Positions 1-9,106 of a stretch of 64,000 bases of DNA are shown piece by piece. The notes below the pieces were generated by a model. That model was not told the origin of the DNA. It ran no database searches and saw nothing but the letters and a program-made list of their open reading frames with translations. A program made the translations under genes and the position numbers. This DNA is from Hormoscilla sp. GUM202. Lineage in GTDB: Bacteria; Cyanobacteriota; Cyanobacteriia; Cyanobacteriales; Desertifilaceae. Within the stretch, counting starts at the first letter, position 1; every line of letters begins with the position of its first letter. Where the stretch lies: NCBI GenBank assembly GCA_005518205.2, contig RFFC02000008.1, positions 30,525 through 94,524 of the forward strand. Reading direction: 5' to 3'.

Positions 1-31
1 ACATAGCCATGGGCGACATGCTCCGGATATG

Positions 32-978
32 GGTAGTGATAAATATGTAGTGATATAACATTTTATCCCTCTATTAATCCTTGCTTTTCAAAGGGATAAT
101 ATAACATTTTTCATTACCATTGATAAGTTTAATTTATCAAAAATATCAGAGATAATCATGTATAATTAGTTGTCACAATGCTATATTGTTATTGGTAAAA
201 ACAATGTCTAAATTTATGAACACATCATCAGATTTATGCTTGCGACCTTCTTGTCCCCACTGTCAAAGTGAGCGAACAGTAAAAAACGGTAGTACTCATA
301 ACAAAAAGCAAAAACATAAGTGTAAAGACTGTGGCAGGCAATTTGTTGAAAACCCTACCAATAAAACGATATCATCAGAAACAAAAAAGAAAATAGATGG
401 CCTTTTACTTGAGAGAATTTCTTTAGCTGGAATTGCACGTCAAGTTGGAGTTTCCAAAACTTTGCTCCAAGATTATGTTAATAAAAAATCTGCGGAAACT
501 CCGCGTGAGATAAAGGTTTTAGACAAGCCAAAAGGGAAAATGACTATTGAATGTGATGAAATGTGGTCTTTTGTGGAGAATAAAGAAAATAAGCAATGGA
601 TTTGGTTAGCGTTAGATACAAAAACTAGAGAAATAGTTGGAGTTTATGTGGGCGCTCGCAGTCGGGAATCGGCAAAAAAATTGTGGAAATCTTTACCTCC
701 TGTTTATCGGCGCAGTTTTTTACACATATTTTTGGGAAGCTTATAACACAGTAATCCCCAAAAAACGTCATAAACCAGTAGGTAAAGAAACTGGAAAAAC
801 TAATCATATTGAAAGGCTAAACAACACATTAAGACAAAGAATTAGTCGTTTGGTTCGTAAAACATTATCATTCTCCAAGAAACTAGAAAATCACATCGGA
901 GCTATTTGGTATTTTGTACATTATTACAACAAATGTTTATCGGGATAGATAATGCATCACTACATATTTATCACCACC
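32..978 (+). mobile_element. IS1-family insertion sequence, 8-bp target duplication
   Basis: Terminal inverted repeats of about 23 bp face each other: the left one reads ggtagtgataaatatgtagt from 32, and its near-perfect complement ends at 978. The 8-mer cggatatg stands immediately outside both ends (24-31 and 979-986). An 8-bp duplication is usual for IS1. The only gene inside is the frameshifted transposase at 204-948, so this copy would need a transposase supplied from elsewhere. A solo fragment of the same terminus lies at 37271-37293. Confidence 0.9.
204..948 (+). pseudogene. IS1-family transposase, frameshifted
   Basis: The protein opens with a zinc ribbon (CPHCQS then CKDCGRQF), followed by a helix-turn-helix region and the first catalytic acidic motif TIECDEMWSFVE. 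The reading frame then breaks near 710 in a T-rich run. The second half continues in the +1 frame with FWEAYNTVIPK and the terminal HIERLNNTLRQRISRL and HYYNKC motifs. IS1 elements can use programmed frameshifting. Here the break lies in the middle of the DDE domain and needs one base skipped, so I favour a disabling indel. The ATG at 204 is preferred over the TTG at 186 because it starts directly before the zinc ribbon. Confidence 0.85.
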
Positions 979-1514
979 CGGATATGGAGACTAGCGCGAG
1001 AGAGTGTGTGAAATTAATTTTGTCCATGTACTTAAGGCCAGTAGGCTGCAACCCTTGCATTGTCGTCGTTCTGGAGTCAAAAAACTGTCCGGAGTATTGT
1101 GTTTAAGTCCCGTTAACCGGATTTTACAACAACTCAATCGGGTTGACGAATAAGGATGAACGGGTAGGAAAGAAGGAACAGCCCCGATCGCCTATGGACG
1201 AAGATCTCATTTCTGACGATCCCGATCGGGGCTATACACCAGTGGATAACATCCTGGAGATTCTATAAGCATTCACCAAGGTTAGCGGTCAGTTGCTAGA
1301 GGTCAGTTGTTAGCGGTCAGTTGTTAGCGGTCACTGGTACCTGTTGGGCCTGGTACGCGGTCACTGGTCCCCGGTCACCACCGATCGCCGGTCACTACCC
1401 TTCGCTATCGGTGGACGATGTGCGATGCGCGCGCTATTCGCACTGCGCATCGCACATCGGAGATGCCCATCCTATAACCTAATATAGTAAGGTAAAGTAA
1501 GTGAGTATTCTGGG
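979..1514. other. Gene-poor spacer with short repeats and one hairpin
   Basis: No convincing gene is present. The stretch holds several copies of a ggtcagttgttagc / cggtcactggt motif (about 1285-1395) and a strong hairpin at 1416-1459. A 24-codon open frame starting ATG at 1194 and stopping at 1268 (MDEDLISDDPDR...) could be the tail of a lost gene. I do not recognise it. Confidence 0.5.
1416..1459. repeat. Palindromic repeat with gcgctattcgcact core
   Basis: The arms cgatgtgcgatgcgc and gcgcatcgcacatcg are perfect complements around the core gcgctattcgcact. The same core, in either orientation, sits in the loops of the hairpins at 10513-10599, 12354-12483, 16399-16440, 20761-20806 and 29684-29778, while the arm sequences differ. 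It is therefore one member of a dispersed family defined by its core. Confidence 0.75.
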
Positions 1515-2792
1515 ATGGTAAGTGCTGTGGGCGGTAGGCGACCAATTGCAATTGACTTATTTGCCGGTGCCGGTGGGATGACCCTGGGTTTTGAACAGGC
1601 GGGGTTTGACGTACCTGCTGCGGTGGAACTAGATCCAATTCATTGTGCTACTCACGAATTCAACTTTCCCTTCTGGTCAGTCTTATGCCAGGATATCGCT
1701 GACACGACAGGAGATCAAATCAGGAACTGCATTGGGGATAGAGAGATAGATGTTGTCTGTGGCGGACCACCTTGCCAAGGCTTTTCGGTGATCGGAAAAC
1801 GCCAATTTTCCGATCCGCGCAACTGCTTAATATCTCACTTTCGGCGGGTAGTATTAGAACTAGAACCGAAGTACTTTGTCATGGAGAACGTCCCCGGACT
1901 CGCCCTGGGAAAACATGAACAGCTGCTCAATGACATTATTTCCGAATTTACGGCGAATGGTTATCAAGTATTATCCCATCAAGTGCTGAATGCAGCTAAC
2001 TATGGAGTCCCCCAGAACCGGGAAAGATTATTTCTGCTTGGGTGCCGTCAAGGACTGCCATTACCCCAATATCCCTCACCCATAACTAGACCAAATAAAA
2101 ATCAAGCTGAGAACCAAGACTTGCCTTTGACACCGACAGTATGGCAAGCTATCGGAGACTTACCGGAAGCAGAAAACTATCCAGTATTGCGGAAAAGGGA
2201 CCAGGTAGTAGCAGAGTACGGCAAACCAAGTGATTACGGTCAACAGATGCGCGGTTTGTGTATGATAGCAGATGATTACTCCTATGCCCGCCAGTACGAC
2301 CCGAGATTACTCACTTCCAGTATCAGGACAAATCATACGAAGAAATCTAGAGCAAGATTTGAGGCAACAGGACCTGGTAAAATAGAACGGGTCAGTAGAT
2401 TTCATAAACTCAATCCCGAAGGTTTGTGCAATACTCTGAGGGCGGGAACGGCACGCGATCGGGGGGCGTATACATCTCCCAGACCGATACATCCGTACAC
2501 ACCGCGTTGCATTACAGTCAGGGAAGCAGGAAGGTTACATTCCTATCCAGACTGGTTGAGATTTCATGTTACCAAATGGCACGGCTTTCGGCAAATAGGA
2601 AATTCGGTGCCGCCGCTATTAGCGAAAGCTGTAGCAGCAGAGATCATCCGTTCTCTAGGAGTAGAACCCTGCAAACCTTGTGAAGAACAACCTTTGGGAA
2701 AGAAAGAGTTACTGCATATGACTATGTCACAAGCAACTGCATATTATGGTGCAGATCCCCAGGCGATCGAGCGCAGGAGCAGACGCCGATAA
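1515..2792 (+). CDS. DNA (cytosine-5) methyltransferase, orphan
   Basis: This is a 425-residue enzyme that transfers methyl from SAM to carbon 5 of cytosine in DNA. All the hallmark motifs are visible in order: motif I DLFAGAGGMTLGFEQAG (about 14-30), motif IV GGPPCQGFS with catalytic Cys87, motif VI ENV at 124-126, motif VIII QNRERLFLLG from 167, and the C-terminal GNSVPP of motif X. No restriction endonuclease flanks it (IS1 and repeats upstream, YraN gene convergent downstream). It is therefore probably a solitary modification enzyme. In overall look it resembles the cyanobacterial methyltransferases that modify CGATCG (the Synechocystis M.Ssp6803I type). That target is an inference. It would be notable because CGATCG is the core of the HIP1 octamer common in this window. 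Confidence 0.93.
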   Translation: MVSAVGGRRPIAIDLFAGAGGMTLGFEQAGFDVPAAVELDPIHCATHEFNFPFWSVLCQDIADTTGDQIRNCIGDREIDVVCGGPPCQGFSVIGKRQFSDPRNCLISHFRRVVLELEPKYFVMENVPGLALGKHEQLLNDIISEFTANGYQVLSHQVLNAANYGVPQNRERLFLLGCRQGLPLPQYPSPITRPNKNQAENQDLPLTPTVWQAIGDLPEAENYPVLRKRDQVVAEYGKPSDYGQQMRGLCMIADDYSYARQYDPRLLTSSIRTNHTKKSRARFEATGPGKIERVSRFHKLNPEGLCNTLRAGTARDRGAYTSPRPIHPYTPRCITVREAGRLHSYPDWLRFHVTKWHGFRQIGNSVPPLLAKAVAAEIIRSLGVEPCKPCEEQPLGKKELLHMTMSQATAYYGADPQAIERRSRRR

Positions 2793-2915
2793 GCCGTTCG
2801 TAGTAAGACACACCGTTCGTAGTAAGCACGCTTCGTGCTTGCCAGGCGCTTCGTGCCTAGAGGAGTTCGTAGTAATATCATGTCCGATTAAATGCCCATA
2901 ATAAAAATTGCATCA

Positions 2916-2954
2916 CCTGTAGGTTGGGTAACGTGGGTCAACCCAACCTACAGG
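2916..2954. terminator. Palindrome between convergent genes, possible bidirectional terminator
   Basis: The arms cctgtaggttggg and cccaacctacagg are perfectly complementary around a short loop. It lies between the ends of the methyltransferase (+) and the YraN gene (-). There is no strong T-run. It is preceded by gttcgtagtaag repeats (about 2804-2875) common in such genomes. The terminator function is inferred. Confidence 0.45.
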
Positions 2955-2984
2955 AATTCCCGGGAATTGGGAATTGGGAATTAA

Positions 2985-3437
2985 TTAGGAACAATCGAAA
3001 GCTGATGGGATGTATTCTTGGAGGATGAACTGATAATTGCCAACCCGTACAGCTTGCCCCAGTTTAACAGGTTCTGACTGATTTGCTTGAGGGTTATAAT
3101 TTTGTGATTGAGGTAAACTATGACAGCGCACTAAGGCAACATCAAAGCGACAGGATAGATCGGCATATGCTGGATGTTCTGCTAAAAATAAATCCGCCGC
3201 CTGCCAGATTAACTGTTGCTTTTTGGCCGCGATCGCCAGTTTGCCATTCGCATCCCAGTTACGGCGACTGCGAGTTTTCACCTCCACAAATGCTAACTCA
3301 TGGGCTAGTTGGGCGATGATGTCCAACTCTCCAGATCGGGTACGCCAGCGCCAGTGTAAGATCGCCCAACCTTGCTGTTGCAGCCATTGTGCCACCAGTT
3401 TTTCTCCCAAAACCCCTTTATCAGCAGATAAACTCAT
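2985..3437 (-). CDS. YraN / UPF0102 family putative endonuclease
   Basis: The product has 150 residues, slightly longer than the usual 115-130. The nuclease-like core of the family is present: GEKL at 11-14, GELDII (Glu37, Asp39) and FVEVKTR (Glu52, Lys54), which form a restriction-endonuclease-like active site. Members are conserved in bacteria but their cellular role is unclear. The C-terminal 40 residues (Gln/Asn-rich, then GNYQFILQEYIPSAF) are longer than typical. The start at 3437 precedes the conserved GxxGE helix by the normal distance. The gene converges on the methyltransferase. Confidence 0.88.
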   Translation of the reverse strand: MSLSADKGVLGEKLVAQWLQQQGWAILHWRWRTRSGELDIIAQLAHELAFVEVKTRSRRNWDANGKLAIAAKKQQLIWQAADLFLAEHPAYADLSCRFDVALVRCHSLPQSQNYNPQANQSEPVKLGQAVRVGNYQFILQEYIPSAFDCS

Positions 3438-3596
3438 CAGCCTCTTTACTCAGTTAGCAGTATTATGGTACAACTATAATCGCGTCAGGAGCCCTCACCC
3501 TAAAGGGTGGGGCTACATTAACAAAGCCCGCCTGCGCGGGCTAGATGATAATCATCATCGATGCTCCCATCCCATGTCTATTACTTTTGTTTCGTC

Positions 3597-4106
3597 ATGA
3601 ATACGAGAGGACACCGGCGGATAGCCAAAATGATACTGAGTTTATGCCTGTTGATGGTATTATCGATCGCGGCGGTAAGTGCGATCGCGACGCCAGCGTT
3701 AGCGACAGACTACAGCGAACGCAAACTTCAAGGGGCGGACTTTTCCGGTCAAGATCTGAGAGGATCGAAATTTGAGAGAGCAGATCTGACAAATAGCAAC
3801 TTCTCTCATGCAAATTTGCGAGAGGTGAGTTTGTTTTTAGCTAACCTAGAGGGTGCTAACCTGGAGGGTGCGGATCTGAGATTCTCGATAATCGACACGG
3901 CTAAGTTTTACAATGCCAATTTAACCAATGCTATATTTGAGGATGCTTTAGCCTATAATGCCAAGTTTGAAGGTGCGATCGTTGACGGTGCCGATTTCAC
4001 AGGGGTGTACTTCCGGCGCTCGACGGAAAAATTGCTGTGTAAGGCAGCGAAAGGTACTAATCCTGTAACTGGCAGGAAGACTCGCGATACTCTTCCTTGT
4101 GATTAA
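3597..4106 (+). CDS. Exported pentapeptide-repeat protein
   Basis: The protein has 169 residues from the ATG at 3597, which directly precedes a signal peptide (positive MNTRGHRRIAK, a hydrophobic stretch, then ALA-T cleavage). An earlier ATG at 3561 would bury the signal, so I reject it. The mature part carries tandem A(D/N)LXX pentapeptides such as ADFSG, ADLTN, ANLRE, ANLEG and ADLRF, which form a right-handed quadrilateral helix. The tail, with two cysteines (LLCKAAKG and TLPCD), is typical of cyanobacterial thylakoid-lumen pentapeptide proteins. The lumen location is inferred. The precise function is unknown. Confidence 0.85.
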   Translation: MNTRGHRRIAKMILSLCLLMVLSIAAVSAIATPALATDYSERKLQGADFSGQDLRGSKFERADLTNSNFSHANLREVSLFLANLEGANLEGADLRFSIIDTAKFYNANLTNAIFEDALAYNAKFEGAIVDGADFTGVYFRRSTEKLLCKAAKGTNPVTGRKTRDTLPCD

Positions 4107-4189
4107 TGGGTGAGTAGGTTGGGTTTCGTGCTCCAGACCCAACCTACGGATGCCATAATAGAAAATGTCGTTGCGTGGTGAGGGATAGG

Positions 4190-5072
4190 ATGATGGGGAG
4201 TCGCTGGTTGGTGGCTGCGGGCTGCTTTACCTTTTTACTGACAGGCTGTGGTGGCCCGAAGTCACCTGATAAAATAATATAAATCAAGCCAGACTAGATG
4301 AATATTAGAATAACAGAGGCGAGGCGCTAATAAAATCAAACGGTACTCAGAGGTAACGGCATCCTACGATCTAGGGATATAAATTAATCCAGATACTTAT
4401 AATATTTGAGAGAATGGAGGTATTACGCTAATGGAATTGGAACGAGATGAAGAGGCCCTCGCACACTTGAAAAAAGCGATAGAAATTAAGCCATACGAAT
4501 ATCTGGCTTGGTATAGCAGAGGCATTGTGCTAGGGAAAAACTTGGCTTCGATACTCAGAGGCGATCGCCTCCTTTGACAAAGCGATAGAAATCAAGCCAG
4601 ACATGCATGAAGCTTGGCATAACAGAGGATTAGCGCTATCTAGCTTGGAACGATATTTGGAGGTCCTCGCATCTTTTGAAAAGCGATAGAAATCAAGCCC
4701 GACTTCCATCAGGCTTGGAATAACAGAGGCTTGGCGCTACATTACTTGGAACGATACTCAGAGGCGATTACATCCTTTGACAAAGCGATAGAAATTAAGC
4801 CAGACAAGCATGAGGCTTGGAATAGTAGAGGCGTGGCGCTAGAGGCATTGCAACGATATGAAGAGGCGATCGCATCCTATGACAAAGCGATAGAAATCAA
4901 GCCAGACATGCATGAGGCTTGGACTGGTCGAGGCGTGGCGCTAGAGAAATTGCAACGATACGATGAAGCGCTAGATTCCTATGAGAAAGCCCTTGAATTT
5001 GATCCTAACTTCCAAGATGCAATCAATAACCGTAAGCGGTTGCTTCTGAAGCTAGGACGCCCAACCGAGTAG
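4190..5072 (+). pseudogene. Decayed lipoprotein with TPR repeats
   Basis: A 30-codon frame at 4190-4282 has a clear lipoprotein signal peptide with lipobox LLTGC and then stops. From 4281 on, the DNA reads as TPR units (34 codons each, containing FDKAIEIKPD and EAWNSRG) that keep falling out of frame. The recognisable open parts are 4431 to about 4580 and 4731-5072 (113 residues, three good TPRs). Single-base losses such as gaaaagcgatag for gaaaaagcgata near 4680 break the rest. I infer one ancestral TPR lipoprotein gene destroyed by several indels. The last open part could still be expressed from an internal start. Confidence 0.75.
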
Positions 5073-5103
5073 AGATAAAGATTATTCCATTCCTACATTA
5101 TGC

Positions 5104-5236
5104 CGCCAGAAACCGGGTTTCTTAGCTTTCACTTATTGTCTAATACTATTTTATCAAAACATGATATTAGTCGGTTTTAACCGACTTTAGCTATTAGCCT
5201 CTGGTTTGAACCAGAGGCGGGCTAACAGCGAAGAGA
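5104..5236. repeat. Intergenic repeats (AAACCCGGTTTCT and ttttaaccgacttt types)
   Basis: The piece gaaaccgggtttctt (about 5110) and the pair ggttttaaccgacttt / ctggtttgaaccagaggcgggctaacagcgaag are palindromic units that recur elsewhere (for example 19589-19690 and 26203-26236). They lie between the TPR relic and dnaG and may end transcription of both. No gene is present. Confidence 0.5.
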
Positions 5237-5241
5237 GTGTG

Positions 5242-7185
5242 TTAAACATCACCTTCCCAGGGCACCTGTACCAAGTCTAACAGAGATGTCTGGCGGAGTC
5301 GATCTATTTCCGAAATTCGCTGCTTGGCCTGATAGAATTGCTTATAATAATAATGCCACCCTTCAGGATCGCGAACTCGGTCAGTATTTGTCCAACGTTG
5401 CAGACAATAGCGAGAACGACTTTCACAGATGGCCCTCTCCATACAGGCGATCGCAGCTTGAATAATCAGAGGAGTGCGGCGGATATCCCGCTGGGTTTTC
5501 TCATCCAAATAAAATAGCGGCTGTACTTGCGCCATTTGCTGAGAAAATTGGAGACAGTGGTCCTGTAATTTAGAGAGGAGGTGGGGTGAGGTAAGTTCTA
5601 GGGACTGTTGAACTTGCTGAATTTGAGACCACAAAAAGCGATGCTGTCTGGTAAAGTCTAAAGCTTTATCTCTGAGGGCCTGGATAATTTCACTGCGGTA
5701 TTGGGGATAATGGAGGTAAACTCGTAGGAGTAAAACTTCTGCCTGTGCTAAACGTTGGCGATCGGAATTAACAGGTAACTCTATAGACTTGTCTTGCTGC
5801 TGAGATTTTTGCTTATCTGCCTGTAGTTGTGGTTTTTTAACTTGAATGAGTAAATCTTGCGCTAGTTTGGGCACCAGTCGGGAGTCTCCTGAGGAGAGGA
5901 GTTGGGCGCATAGATTGATATAATAGGTGCGGGACGTGCTATCTTGGATCTGTCTGAGGAGGGCGATCGTCTGCTTGGATACTTGCTGAAACTGATCGGC
6001 TTTTTGCAGATTTTTGCCCTTGAGGATTTGTTGAATTTGCCAATCTATCCAGAGGGGGGCATCTGCTAAAAGTTGTTGGAAAGGTTTAGGAGTACCAGAG
6101 AGTTTGAGGAAGTCGTCGGCATCTTTGCCATCGGGAAGGTTGAGAATGCGCAGTTGCACTTGTCCTTTGTAGGCAAGATCGGCAACTTCGCTAATGGCCC
6201 TTTGGGTAGCAGTACGGCCCGCAGCATCGGCGTCAAAATTCAGCACCAGGCGTTTAGAAGGACTGTAACGCAAGAGTTGCCGCACTTGGGTGGCACTTAA
6301 AGCCGTGCCCAGAGAGGCGACGACATTGGTGATGCCAGCAGCATGGAGGGCGATCGCGTCAAAATAACCTTCTACTACCACAGCCTGGTCTAGTTTAGCA
6401 ATAGCATCTTTAGCTTTATCCAAAGCAAAGAGAGTTTTGCCTTTATCGAAGACAGGAGTTTCCGGAGAATTAAGATATTTGGGTTTGTCATCCCCCAGAG
6501 TGCGGCCCCCAAAACCGACGATCCGTCCTTGGATGTCCTGGATGGGAATAATCAGGCGATCGCGGAATTGATCGTAATAACCGCTACCATTTTTGCGGGG
6601 CAGGATCAAGCCTGCCAGTTCCACCAACTTGACAGAATAGCCCTTGACCTCTACTAAATAATGGTATAAGGTTTCCCACCCCGGCGGGGCATAACCCAGT
6701 TGAAACTGTTGAATAGTCTCTTCCCGTAGCTGGCGATCGGATCTAAGATATTCCCGGGGGGTCTCTCCTAGGGAAGGTTCGCGCAGGGCATGTTGATAGA
6801 AACTTGACGTCAAAGCCAAAACTTGATATAACTGTTCTTGAAGAGTAATTTGGCGTTGGAGTTCTTGGCGTTCTTCTGGTGCCATGGTCTCGATCTGCAA
6901 CTGGTGCGATCGGGCCAGGTCCAGGACGACATCAGAGAAAGAACGCTTATCCAGTTCCATCAAGAAAGTGATGGCATTGCCGCCAGCACTACAACCAAAA
7001 CAATGGTAAAATTGTTTAGTAGGACTGACCGTAAAGCTGGGAGATTTTTCCTCGTGAAAAGGACAGAGTCCGACAAAATCCTTGCCCCGTTTGCGGAGGA
7101 CGACTCGTTGGGAGATCACATCGACAATGTCAACATGCTGCTTGACTTCTTCAATAGTGTCGGGGTGCAGGCGCGGAACGATCAT
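5242..7185 (-). CDS. dnaG: DNA primase DnaG
   Basis: This 647-residue primase makes RNA primers for lagging-strand replication. The N-terminal zinc-binding domain has Cys41, His44, Cys62 and Cys65 in CPFH...CFGC. It is followed by the catalytic core and the TOPRIM acidic motifs VVEGYFDAIAL and NFDADAAGR. The C-terminal part is the helicase-binding region, with the poorly conserved linker (QKSQQQDKS) typical of cyanobacterial primases. The start MIVPRLHPDTI is the standard family N-terminus. The gene stands alone, divergent from the amidase gene at 7323 across a 137-bp AT-rich gap. Confidence 0.97.
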   Translation of the reverse strand: MIVPRLHPDTIEEVKQHVDIVDVISQRVVLRKRGKDFVGLCPFHEEKSPSFTVSPTKQFYHCFGCSAGGNAITFLMELDKRSFSDVVLDLARSHQLQIETMAPEERQELQRQITLQEQLYQVLALTSSFYQHALREPSLGETPREYLRSDRQLREETIQQFQLGYAPPGWETLYHYLVEVKGYSVKLVELAGLILPRKNGSGYYDQFRDRLIIPIQDIQGRIVGFGGRTLGDDKPKYLNSPETPVFDKGKTLFALDKAKDAIAKLDQAVVVEGYFDAIALHAAGITNVVASLGTALSATQVRQLLRYSPSKRLVLNFDADAAGRTATQRAISEVADLAYKGQVQLRILNLPDGKDADDFLKLSGTPKPFQQLLADAPLWIDWQIQQILKGKNLQKADQFQQVSKQTIALLRQIQDSTSRTYYINLCAQLLSSGDSRLVPKLAQDLLIQVKKPQLQADKQKSQQQDKSIELPVNSDRQRLAQAEVLLLRVYLHYPQYRSEIIQALRDKALDFTRQHRFLWSQIQQVQQSLELTSPHLLSKLQDHCLQFSQQMAQVQPLFYLDEKTQRDIRRTPLIIQAAIACMERAICESRSRYCLQRWTNTDRVRDPEGWHYYYKQFYQAKQRISEIDRLRQTSLLDLVQVPWEGDV

Positions 7186-7322
7186 GAAAATTATCCTTGA
7201 GAATGGAAAATGGAAAATGGAGAATGGAGAATGAAAATGCGTTAGCAGTCATAAATATTTGGGCACAATTTTATATTTTAATTGGCAATTTTAAAAAGTG
7301 CATAATAGGGGAAATATAGCAG

Positions 7323-8690
7323 ATGGGAATAATTTTTATATCAGCAGGTCATGGCGGGATCGAAAGTGATGGGTTCCGGGATCCAGGGGCGATCGCCGGG
7401 AACACCACAGAAGCAAAAGAGATGATCCAACTGCGAGACTTGATAGCGGCGGACTTGCGATCGCGGGATTTTGAAGCCCTGGTGGTGCCAGATGACCTGA
7501 GTTTGCGGCAGTCAATAGACTGGATCAACATTCGTGCGAGACGAGGGGATGTATCAGCAGAACTGCATGCGGATGCCTTTTCTAACCCGGCAGTCAGGGG
7601 AGCGAGTGTATATTACATAGCCAACAACCAGGAGCGCAAGGATCATGCCGAGTTGCTGCTGCTGGCCCTGTTGCGTCGGCTACCTCAACTGCGAAGTCGG
7701 GGAGCCAAACCAGATACAGCTACAGGTGTGGGTAGTTTAGCATTTTGTCGCAACGTGATTACCCCCTCTTTGCTGATTCAAGTAGGCTTTCTCACCAACC
7801 CGGACGATCGGTTCTTGTTGCAAAATCGACGGCGGGAAATTGCTCTGGGAATAGCTGACGGACTAGCAGCTTGGAGCCGTACTATTGACCCAATTGGTGC
7901 TCCCAGGCCCACCCCGACTCAGACAGAGACCTATCCCACTATTAATATCAATCTTAACGGTCAAGTCTATGGGGAGCTGGGGATAATCGTCAATGGCAAC
8001 GCCTACATCCCGATCGACCTAGTGGACAGTTTGGGGATTAACTTATCACAAGCAAGGGATGTCCGCCGCATCAATTATCGTAACATAGTCTATATCAAAG
8101 CAGTAGAGTTGCGGGATTTCAATATCCCTGTCAGCTGGGATCGCGATACCCGCGCAGTAGTTTTACGCTCGGTATTGAAGATCTGCGGCGGTCAACTGGA
8201 TCGAATTATGCGCCATGGTAACACGTCGGAAGTGCAGCTGATGATGTTTCTGAAAACGAACAATCCCGAAGGTTTCGACCAGTTTCCCGACATTCCCCGA
8301 CTATACCGAGAAGAGGCTTCCATAGAGGGCGTCAACTATGATATCGCTTTTTGTCAGATGTGTGTAGAGACAGGATTTTTGTACTTTGGTGGGGAAGTGC
8401 AACCCTCGCAAAATAACTTTGCCGGTTTGGGAGATCTGTGGGCGGGGTCGGATGGTGCTGTTTTTGCCAGTGCCAGAATTGGCGTGAGAGCCCATATTCA
8501 ACAATTAAAAGCCTATGCTAGTACGGAACCTTTGGTGCAAGAGTTAGTTGCGCCCCGGTTTCGCTTTATTACTCGCGGCATTGCCCCCTTGATCGGACAG
8601 CTTAGTGGTCGTTGGAATGCCGACACTCAGTATGGCGATCGCATTCTCGCGCTTCTCCGGCGTCTGTACGAGTCCGCTGGGTTACTTTAA
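7323..8690 (+). CDS. N-acetylmuramoyl-L-alanine amidase fused to glucosaminidase-like domain; catalytic Glu replaced by Gln
   Basis: The protein has 455 residues. Residues 1 to about 190 form an Amidase_3 domain: SAGHGG (His10), TTEAKEM (Glu30) and ELHADAF (His82) supply the expected zinc ligands. The helix normally written E-x-GF, which carries the catalytic glutamate, here reads LIQVGFLTN with Gln153 (codon caa at 7779-7781). A linker with a copper-amine-oxidase-like stalk (about 225-300) follows. A glucosaminidase/lysozyme-like domain from about 310 to 450 contains MCVETGFL and NNFAGLG. It has no signal peptide, as is common for cyanobacterial homologues. The second domain looks intact, so the protein may still cut glycan while the peptide-cutting activity is doubtful. 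Confidence 0.9.
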   Translation: MGIIFISAGHGGIESDGFRDPGAIAGNTTEAKEMIQLRDLIAADLRSRDFEALVVPDDLSLRQSIDWINIRARRGDVSAELHADAFSNPAVRGASVYYIANNQERKDHAELLLLALLRRLPQLRSRGAKPDTATGVGSLAFCRNVITPSLLIQVGFLTNPDDRFLLQNRRREIALGIADGLAAWSRTIDPIGAPRPTPTQTETYPTININLNGQVYGELGIIVNGNAYIPIDLVDSLGINLSQARDVRRINYRNIVYIKAVELRDFNIPVSWDRDTRAVVLRSVLKICGGQLDRIMRHGNTSEVQLMMFLKTNNPEGFDQFPDIPRLYREEASIEGVNYDIAFCQMCVETGFLYFGGEVQPSQNNFAGLGDLWAGSDGAVFASARIGVRAHIQQLKAYASTEPLVQELVAPRFRFITRGIAPLIGQLSGRWNADTQYGDRILALLRRLYESAGLL

Positions 8691-8699
8691 TTTCACTGT

Positions 8700-9030
8700 C
8701 ATACCACCAGGGGTTCGTTCCAGGCGCTGGTGTTCGGCTTGATTTACTGCTGAATGTTCTGCTTGCGAGGCTTTCAACTTGTCAATATCCTTGCGGGTTT
8801 CTTGCCATTGACGCTGGTAAATTGCGACCCGTCCGGTTTTCTGGATCTAGTTGTGCTTCAATGGCTTTGACTTGTTATTCTAAGGCATTGAAGCGCGATC
8901 GGTCTGCGGACGGCCCGAAAAATCGCAACTCTAACACATCTTCGCGAGGATACTTAACTTCTTGGCGAATGGCAACTAACCGGGCGGCCAAATACTGGTA
9001 ACCGCGCACGACTGCAAGATAGTTAACAGC
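8700..9030 (-). pseudogene. Remnant of a coiled-coil protein gene
   Basis: Read on the minus strand, a clean protein-like segment runs from about 9020 to 8880 (YLAVVRGYQYLAARLVAIRQ, later DVLELRFFGPSADR). It hits a TAA, then continues in shifted frames as VKAIEAQLDPENR and QETRKDIDKLKASQAEH, ending near PGGMTVK. The composition suggests an alpha-helical coiled-coil protein broken by at least two indels. I do not recognise the family. The plus-strand frame through this region (8612-9001) looks like a shadow. Confidence 0.5.
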
Positions 9031-9106
9031 AAGGCCGCTCCTCTCGTTACCAGGCTAATACTCACCTTTCACCGCTCCAAACCAGTCAAGCGTCGCATCG
9101 GCATTC

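Noticed and set aside
1405-1638. Minus-strand frame at the methyltransferase start
   Set aside because: It overlaps conserved methyltransferase codons and the hairpin repeat, with no family features.
8612-9001. Plus-strand frame of 129 codons after the amidase gene
   Set aside because: It overlaps the amidase end, and the minus strand in the same stretch gives a clearly protein-like, though broken, translation.
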